From Atherinomorus stipes (Eukaryota; Chordata; Actinopteri; Atheriniformes; Atherinidae): a DNA stretch of 64,000 nucleotides. Shown here one piece after another: positions 58,235 through 64,000 of this stretch; position 1 is the stretch's first letter; the number at the start of each line of letters is the position of its first letter. Location: contig JALJCO010003008.1 of NCBI GenBank assembly GCA_023101725.1, forward strand, positions 1 through 64,000, given 5' to 3'. The notes beneath the pieces are model-generated. The model was not told where the DNA came from and ran no database searches. It saw only the letters and a program-made list of their open reading frames with translations. A program made the position numbers and the translations under genes.

Positions 58235-60061
58235 CAGGGCCCAGTATTTCAAAAATTTGAATCCAGATCAAAATGATCTGGATTTCCAAATCCCTGGATT
58301 CAGGTCCACAGATCTCAAATTGATATCTGGATATTTCAAAACTTTGGTGGATTGGATCAAAATGATCCCGATCCTGATAGATGGAGATTTACAAATCTGT
58401 CCCTCCCACTGGATCATTGACAGGAAACAGGAAATGATGACATAAAGAACTTGTCATGATTGTGTGTCTGATCAATATGATCATGTATCAGTCAACGCTG
58501 ACGCTAAATCATCACTGCAAACAGAGAAACAACTCTGGCAGTCAAATTTCTTTTTCTTCTTTGACTCAGACGCTTGTTCAGCTACAGAGAAGCTGTAGTT
58601 GAGAAACAGAGCGGTCTGTAAGTAGGCCACTTTTAACATTTTCATACCAATAAAGATGTTTAATAAATGATTTTAATAACCAAGACACAAATCAAGGAAG
58701 CTCAATAATAAAGGTGTTTTGTTATTTGGCAACAAGAAGTGCAGAAATGAAAATCTTGAGTAAAAGAAACTATTGAGAGTATTGAGCACATTCAGCAGCA
58801 GAATGTCCTCTGAAAGGGACGGACTCACTCAGCTCAGCAAGAAGAGGTGAAGGTAAAGAGTAAGATGCTTGACAAGCAGTTAAACTAATAAATTTATGTG
58901 AAAATGAAACATGGTTATCAATTATTCATGCAAACATTTTTATTTATGGAGCGTCAACATGTTTACTTTGTGACAGAAATTTAACTTTTCAGGATTCGTC
59001 TGTAACTGTCACTAAATTCTGAGCTATGTGCAGATTTTGTTTACTTATTTAAATGATGGACTGCAATTACAGCTATGTTCAGATTTAGGGAAATGTAGAT
59101 GTGTCGTTTGTCGCACAAGCAATCCTTTCATCCCTGTTGTAGTGATGTGAAATCATGTTTGCGGGTCGCCACTAAGGGGCGCTGTTCATTGTGACTGTGA
59201 TGTCAGAAAGTGAAGAAGAAGAGAACATTTGGCTTTTATAGATAGCAGAAAGCGGCAGCAACGAATAAATGAATGCACCAGGCAGAGTAATAAAAGTTCT
59301 GAAATATACAGCGGTGTTGGGACATTTTCTTGAGCATTCAGCCTAAACAACGTGCTGCAGCATTTCCTCTTTAATGACATGGAGGCGTTTGTCTGGATGG
59401 TAACGGTAAAAGAGACAAAAGACGGCTTTCCAGAACAAGTTTGAAAGGGTTGGAACTGTATTATTGCCTAAAGCGCTTTGAGTGGTCCACATAGTGAGTA
59501 ATTTAGCGCATCGCTGGAACAAAAAATGTTGTGCATAGACGCCGCTTCAAATGTGGTTTCACTCTTCAAATCTTAAAAGTGAAAAACAGGTCTCACGCAA
59601 AAATAATTTACTTAGCAGAAACAAGAGCACTATGTTTGTTGTAAATTTGGCTCCACAATGCGTATGAAACATTTTATTTTTAAAAATATATCATATTATT
59701 TCTTCAGTATGAAAGGAGCAGATTTATGTAACAGATTCAGAGTGAAAGATGGGTAGTTAGCGACTGCAGCTGCCAACCTCATTGTTTTCCACACATCAAG
59801 ATCCTCCTCAAATCCACCTCTGAGGTGGGATTATTTTAATCCCCATTTTCAGGATCAAAATGATCCAGATTTGGGCCCAAACTTTTGAAATACCCAAAAG
59901 AGCAAAAAATCTGGATTAAAGGTAGGATTGGATTTACAGATCTGGATTTAAATCTTCAGGATTAAATCTCGTTTGAAATACCCAATTTCTGATCAGATCT
60001 GGAAAAAATCCAATCCACCTGGATTAATCCTGGTGGATTATTTTTGAAATACTGGGCCCTG
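58235..60061. mobile_element. Non-autonomous DNA transposon with CAGGGCCCAGTATTTC ends
   Basis: 1,827 bp with inverted ends CAGGGCCCAGTATTTCAAAA and TTTTGAAATACTGGGCCCTG. Subterminal regions on both sides are packed with GGATT/AATCC-type motifs (AATCCAGAT, TCTGGATT, GATCAAAATGATC), as in transposase-binding arrays. No clear target duplication is visible, and no transposase. Superfamily not assigned. Confidence 0.8.
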
Positions 60062-61251
60062 TAGATTAAATTCTTATTACTTTTTTGGTGTACTATATCA
60101 CCCTTGTAACAATGAATGTTTTTGTGGGCTCCGCCCCTGACTTCCAGTTGCCATTATTGTATCAAGCTGCTTTTTAGTAGATCCTTTTGGGTTTGTTTCC
60201 TTTGGGAATATTTGAATATATTGTCAATGTGTTCTCATTGTTTCATCACTAATCAAACCCATGAATTTATTGATCAAGCTTTAGTAATGCATTTATTTGT
60301 CATTGTCACAGCAACTATGCTTTAAGGAAGAAGACTGCTCACTCTAAATTTGGTTTTAACATCATGTGTAATTTCAACTTAAATCCAAAGTTCCTTCTTT
60401 TCAAGACATAATTCCTGTTTCAAACAACCAGTTCGAACTCATTTACACTGATGATTATATTTTTCTCTTTAAATCAAGATTGTCATATTTGGGGCATTAC
60501 TGAACTACAAAAGGTAAGGGTGAAATAATGTATATATTTCATGTTTTCTGGTTCTCATGTTGACGTGTTAGCTGGTGATTCTGAACTGATTGCAGGTGTT
60601 GGTGTCCATGAATATTTCTCTCTGGCAGATCATGTCCAGCTGTGTAACATCTCTTCAAAACTTCAGCCTCCTCATGTCCATGAACAGAATAAAGCAGAAA
60701 GAGCAAAATATAGGGAATTTCAATGTATTTTTCCATTTAATCTGTTTTATGTCCAAAAGCTACTTTCTGCATAAAGTACCAGATTCATCCATCAACACAG
60801 ATCTTCATGTTTCTGATCTTTGACTTATTAATGGCTCAAATTCGAGGAGTCATGAATCACCGACCTGATTTAATATACAGACCGTTCAATATCAAATTAT
60901 CGTTTTACACGATTGATTTTGAGACCAATAACAGGCTTATAGATTACAATAGTTTAATCAGTGCTGCAGGTTCTGCTGGGATTAGATTTCAATATGTTTT
61001 TATATCACATGTATTTTTTTCAACTTTTCTCCTCATATAATCAAATAGTGATCTAACAATGCTTAAGGACAAAAGCTGACTGATGCTGAATCTTTGGAAA
61101 AGTACACAAGTTATGCGAGTGTGACTGTGTGTGTTCTGTGAACCATATGAATCTCTTCAACTTCCAGCTGCAGCAGTAATGATCTTCAGTGTTTGCTGAA
61201 CTGGATCAGTGACTGCAGCAGCTCCAGTTTCTGTTCATTCTGACTGAAGGA
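60062..61251. other. 5' flank region between V18 block and V19
   Basis: Resumes the flank sequence seen upstream of V2 and V7. It includes the recurrent block (about 60,541-60,690) and two empty sites: near 60,860 for the small inverted-repeat element and near 61,112 for the fold-back element. No gene. Confidence 0.6.
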
Positions 61252-61279
61252 GGTTTTTGTACGATGATTTTTCACTGTG
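61252..61279 (-). other. 12-RSS of V19
   Basis: Consensus nonamer 61,252-61,260, spacer ACGATGATTTTT, consensus heptamer 61,273-61,279. Confidence 0.93.
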
Positions 61280-61760
61280 TGAACACATTCTGACTGTTGA
61301 TGGAGTGATAACTCTGACAGAAATAAACTCCTGCATCTTCAGCCTGAACTCCACTGATGGTCAGAGTGAAGTCAACTCCATTCCCTGCTCCACTTCCACT
61401 GAATCTGGAGAAGATTCCTGAAAATCTGGCTGTTGTCAAGTAGATCAGAGCTTTAGGAGCTTCTCCAGATTTCTGATGGTACCAGGCCAGGTAGCACTGT
61501 GAACCATAGTAATGAGCTACTTTTGGACTGACCTTACAGTCAATAGTGACAGTTTGACCGAGCTGCACTGATTTGGCTGCTGACTGAGTCACAACAACAT
61601 TTTGTCCAACAGACCCTGAGGAGAGAGAAGAAACACTGGACATGAGATGGTGAGGTGAAACTCAGCTACACTCCAAATGATTTTCACATCACAGAAAAAT
61701 GATTTTCTCACCCTGAGTGAAGCAGAGGAGAGTCCAGATGAGGACGCAGATCAAAGTCAT
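61280..61760 (-). CDS. V19: group A Ig kappa-type V segment
   Basis: Leader exon 61,712-61,760, V exon 61,280-61,615. CDR1 VAHYYGSQCY includes one extra, unpaired cysteine. FR2 [20 protein letters not shown]2 LTT, FR3 GIFSRFSGSG, then GVYFC and germline CDR3 QSYHSINSQNV. Octamer 61,864-61,871. Intact. The nearest plus-strand J (62,223) is decayed, so partners would be J5 to the left or J-C sets right of the window. Confidence 0.93.
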
Positions 61761-62215
61761 GATTTCTGTGGCTTCTGTTGTCATGAAGGACAGCTGTCAG
61801 TCATCCAGTCTTCAACTCTCAGGACTATAAACTCTCCCAGAGCACTGGAGCATGGTGCTGCTGATGCAAAGCGGCTCTCTATGGAAATGTTCAAACTTCA
61901 ACAGGGAGTTGGAGTCCATGTGATGAAGGTGATTAGCAATAAATCAGTAACTTTATCTTAATGTTGATGAAATAAAATGTCTGTTCTGTGTTTTGGTTTC
62001 TGAAAATGTTTTCTTAAAACAGATCTTTTGGTTCTGTGTAAATCTACAGCAATTATTAAATGTGTTTTTTCTTGACTAGCCTACATAATAAAGACAAAAG
62101 TTTATTATAATACTTTGATCACTCTAATGAAGTGATTATTCATTCTTGTTTTCTCTTTTTTTTACAGTCATAGAACTTTTTGATTTTGACTTTGTTGTGT
62201 TTAGTCAGAGAGCAT

Positions 62216-62264
62216 CACTGTGGTGGAGTTTTGGTGGAGGAACCACACTGGAAATATTATTAAA
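62216..62264 (+). pseudogene. J6: decayed joining segment with heptamer but no nonamer
   Basis: Heptamer CACTGTG at 62,216-62,222, then WSFGGGTTLEI with a possible GTATAT donor at 62,265. The AGTCAGAGAGC tract that normally precedes the nonamer is fused almost directly to the heptamer. The nonamer GGTTTTTGT and most of the 23-bp spacer are therefore deleted. The coding part keeps FGGG. Cannot be recombined efficiently. No C exon follows in the window. Confidence 0.85.
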
Positions 62265-62778
62265 GTATATTGATGATCCACTTTGATTTGATTTATGATA
62301 ATCCAAATGTTCTTCTTTTCAAATAACTTGACTCATCTGTCAAGTTGGTAAGACAAAACATCTGAGTCAAGTTTTCTGAAAAAACAGAACATTCTTATTG
62401 ATATGAAGTAAATATCATTGAACCATTTATCCATCAGGCACATCACTGTTTTCAACATTTCACTTACATATCACTCTTTTGTTGTTACTTTATTTTATTT
62501 TAGATTAGATTATTAATATAGAAAAAATGGAGTTTAGATGAAAGTTTAAAAAAAATTATGTTCTTAGATCAAAATTTAGTCTTACAATGATTTCATTTTC
62601 ATATCTGAGAGTTTAGTTAAACTTCTTACAAACAGAGTCACAAAAATTCATATTCAATCCTTTTGACAAATATGTTTTAACAGTAACAGAAATAAATTAG
62701 TTGGTGAAACATGAAAATGTTTACATTGATGAAGACCAGCTGGTTAGGAAAGATGTATCAGATTTTAGATACAGACTT

Positions 62779-62779
<1 letters not shown>

Positions 62780-62820
<41 letters not shown>

Positions 62821-62844
62821 TACAATAATAATAATAATAATAAT
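62780..62844. repeat. (AAT)n microsatellite
   Basis: About 21 AAT units with one TTAC interruption. It is the likely tail of the element to its right. Confidence 0.9.
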
Positions 62845-62892
62845 ACATTTTATTTGATAGCGCCTTTCACAGCACCCAAGGTCATTTTACAA
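62845..62892 (-). mobile_element. LINE/SINE 3' tail fragment
   Basis: Minus strand GTAAAATGACCTTGGGTGCTG, then GAAAGGCGCTATCAAATAAAATG and the ATT repeat. This is the typical teleost retroposon 3' end; heavily truncated. Confidence 0.6.
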
Positions 62893-63590
62893 TGAGACAA
62901 TAGAATTCACAAAAAAAAAAAAGAAAATGACACGAAGAATTGTCAGAGGAGCAGCGGCAGTAAGATGTGCGAGCGTTCACTCAACGCTGGCTACTTTTTG
63001 AGCTTGTCCTTCAAGCTTCATGTTGGGAGTGTAAGTTGATTGTTATTAATATTTTTAAACTAATATAAGGAATCCTTATTATTATAAAAACCCAAAAAGA
63101 CAAATGCATTTATGGCTAAATTTCTCTGCAGTTATATAACTGAAAACCTGTTTATCTCAAAGGGATAAAAACATACATAAACTTAGCTTTCACATTTTTT
63201 TTTCAAAATTTCAATTAAACCATTTGTGTAATTAATATTTGACATTAAATTTAACATTCCTTCTCATTTGTTAGATCAAAATGAAAATGTTTTAGATGTT
63301 ACATGAATTAATGCTTAAGTTCTGATTCTGTGTTTAACTATAAGTATCAAACTCAGAGAACCAAAATTGATTTTCCACAAAGTTACATGTTATTGTTAAA
63401 CATTTTTTTAAGGAAGCACCTGTTTTGATATTCATAACAAACTTTTGGTGATTTGAATTTTATAAATTTAACATCATTAATGGGATTTAAAGTACCATAA
63501 GTTTTTTATGATGGTAGTTTCAGTGAAATGTCTGCTATAATAGCTTCAGTGCAGCTGTTGAGTCAGATCAGTTCCTCTTTGATGGAGGGA
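62893..63590. other. Spacer between J6 and V20
   Basis: AT-rich. The last 200 bp match flanks of other group B genes (AAACTCAGAGAACC tract). No gene. Confidence 0.55.
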
Positions 63591-63618
63591 GGTTTTTGTA
63601 CGACGTTTTATCACTGTG
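63591..63618 (-). other. 12-RSS of V20
   Basis: Consensus nonamer 63,591-63,599, spacer ACGACGTTTTAT (one change), consensus heptamer 63,612-63,618. Confidence 0.92.
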
Positions 63619-63922
63619 TGAACGGTGTAGCTGCTACTCTGCTGACAGTAATAAACTCCTGCATCTTCAGCCTGAACTCCACTGATGGTCAGAGTGAAGT
63701 CAGTCCCAGATCCACTTCCACTAAAACGACTTGGAATTCCAGACTCAAGAGTTGAAGTTACATAACGAATCAGGAGTTTAGGAGCTTCTCCTGTTTTTTG
63801 AAGGTACCAGTGAAGAGAGGTGCTAACACCTGTACTGGTTTTACATCTGATGGAGACAGTCTGTCCTGGAACAACAGACTGAGATCCAGGAGTCTGATTC
63901 AGGATGATTTCTCCTGATGAAC
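63619..63922 (-). CDS. V20: group B Ig kappa-type V exon (leader exon beyond window)
   Basis: V exon of 304 nt behind a TTCCAG acceptor; leader intron runs off the right edge. Framework [18 protein letters not shown]1 TGVSTS, FR2 [20 protein letters not shown]2 YVTS (one codon longer than its relatives), FR3 [16 protein letters not shown] and CDR3 QQSSSYTV. One extra base near the coding end shifts the germline frame past CDR3 compared with V3, so it lacks the usual TQ-stop. This has no effect once joined. Intact as far as seen. Confidence 0.92.
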
Positions 63923-64000
63923 CTGGAAAACATGAAAATAGAGGAGAAGAGTTTATAAGACAAATCAAGATGGAAGAAAAATCCAACATCAACCAGAAGA

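Noticed and set aside
1..64000. CRISPR arrays, operons, ribosome-binding sites
   Set aside because: The window is vertebrate nuclear DNA; repeats are tandem gene units, microsatellites and transposons, not spaced CRISPR repeats.

Overview
The window is part of a teleost (bony fish, probably percomorph) immunoglobulin light-chain locus of the kappa type. Twenty V segments, all on the minus strand, are interleaved with five J-C sets on the plus strand. The kappa assignment rests on the recombination signals: V segments carry 12-bp-spacer RSSs and J segments carry 23-bp-spacer RSSs. The constant exons are single Ig C1-set domains ending in Cys-Ser-Gln-Phe/Tyr. Two-exon V genes with octamer promoters, AATAAA poly(A) signals and fish-type mobile elements fit a vertebrate nuclear genome. 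The species cannot be fixed from the sequence.

Layout from left to right. 1-9,000: V1 leader, V2 (pseudogene), V3, V4, then J1-C1 and a relic of a second C exon. 9,000-20,680: V5, V6, V7 (pseudogene), V8, V9, J2-C2 and another C relic. 20,685-22,966: a solo-LTR-like insertion. 23,000-27,300: V10 and V11 (pseudogene). 27,309-33,415: a 6.1-kb LTR retrotransposon whose pol order is PR-INT-RT-RNaseH, as in Gmr1-like elements. 33,400-39,100: V12, J3-C3 and a C relic. 39,500-47,950: V13, V14, V15, J4 and a C exon cut to a stub. 48,400-53,430: a Tc1-like relic, V16, V17 (a divergent third V type), J5 and C5. 54,200-64,000: V18, a transposon-rich gap with about 1 kb of poly-G-rich sequence, V19, a decayed J, and V20 cut by the window edge.

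There are two main V families. Group A has FR1 with [14 protein letters not shown], leader [16 protein letters not shown] and a 96-bp leader intron. Group B has FR1 with [14 protein letters not shown], leader [17 protein letters not shown] and a 215-bp leader intron. They alternate as A-B pairs around J-C sets.

Because every V opposes every J-C, all V-J joining here must be inversional, and V genes on either side of a J-C set can use it without loss of DNA. The array grew by tandem duplication: features repeat at offsets of about 11.76 kb (V1-C1 versus V6-C2), 18.48 kb (V9-C2 versus V12-C3) and 16.5 kb (V10-V11 versus V13-V14). Several mobile elements are present in one copy of a duplicated unit and absent from another, which gives clean empty sites and target-site duplications.

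J1-C1, J2-C2 and J3-C3 look functional. J4 is intact but its own C is a stub, while J5 is degenerate but its C5 is full length with a changed splice acceptor.
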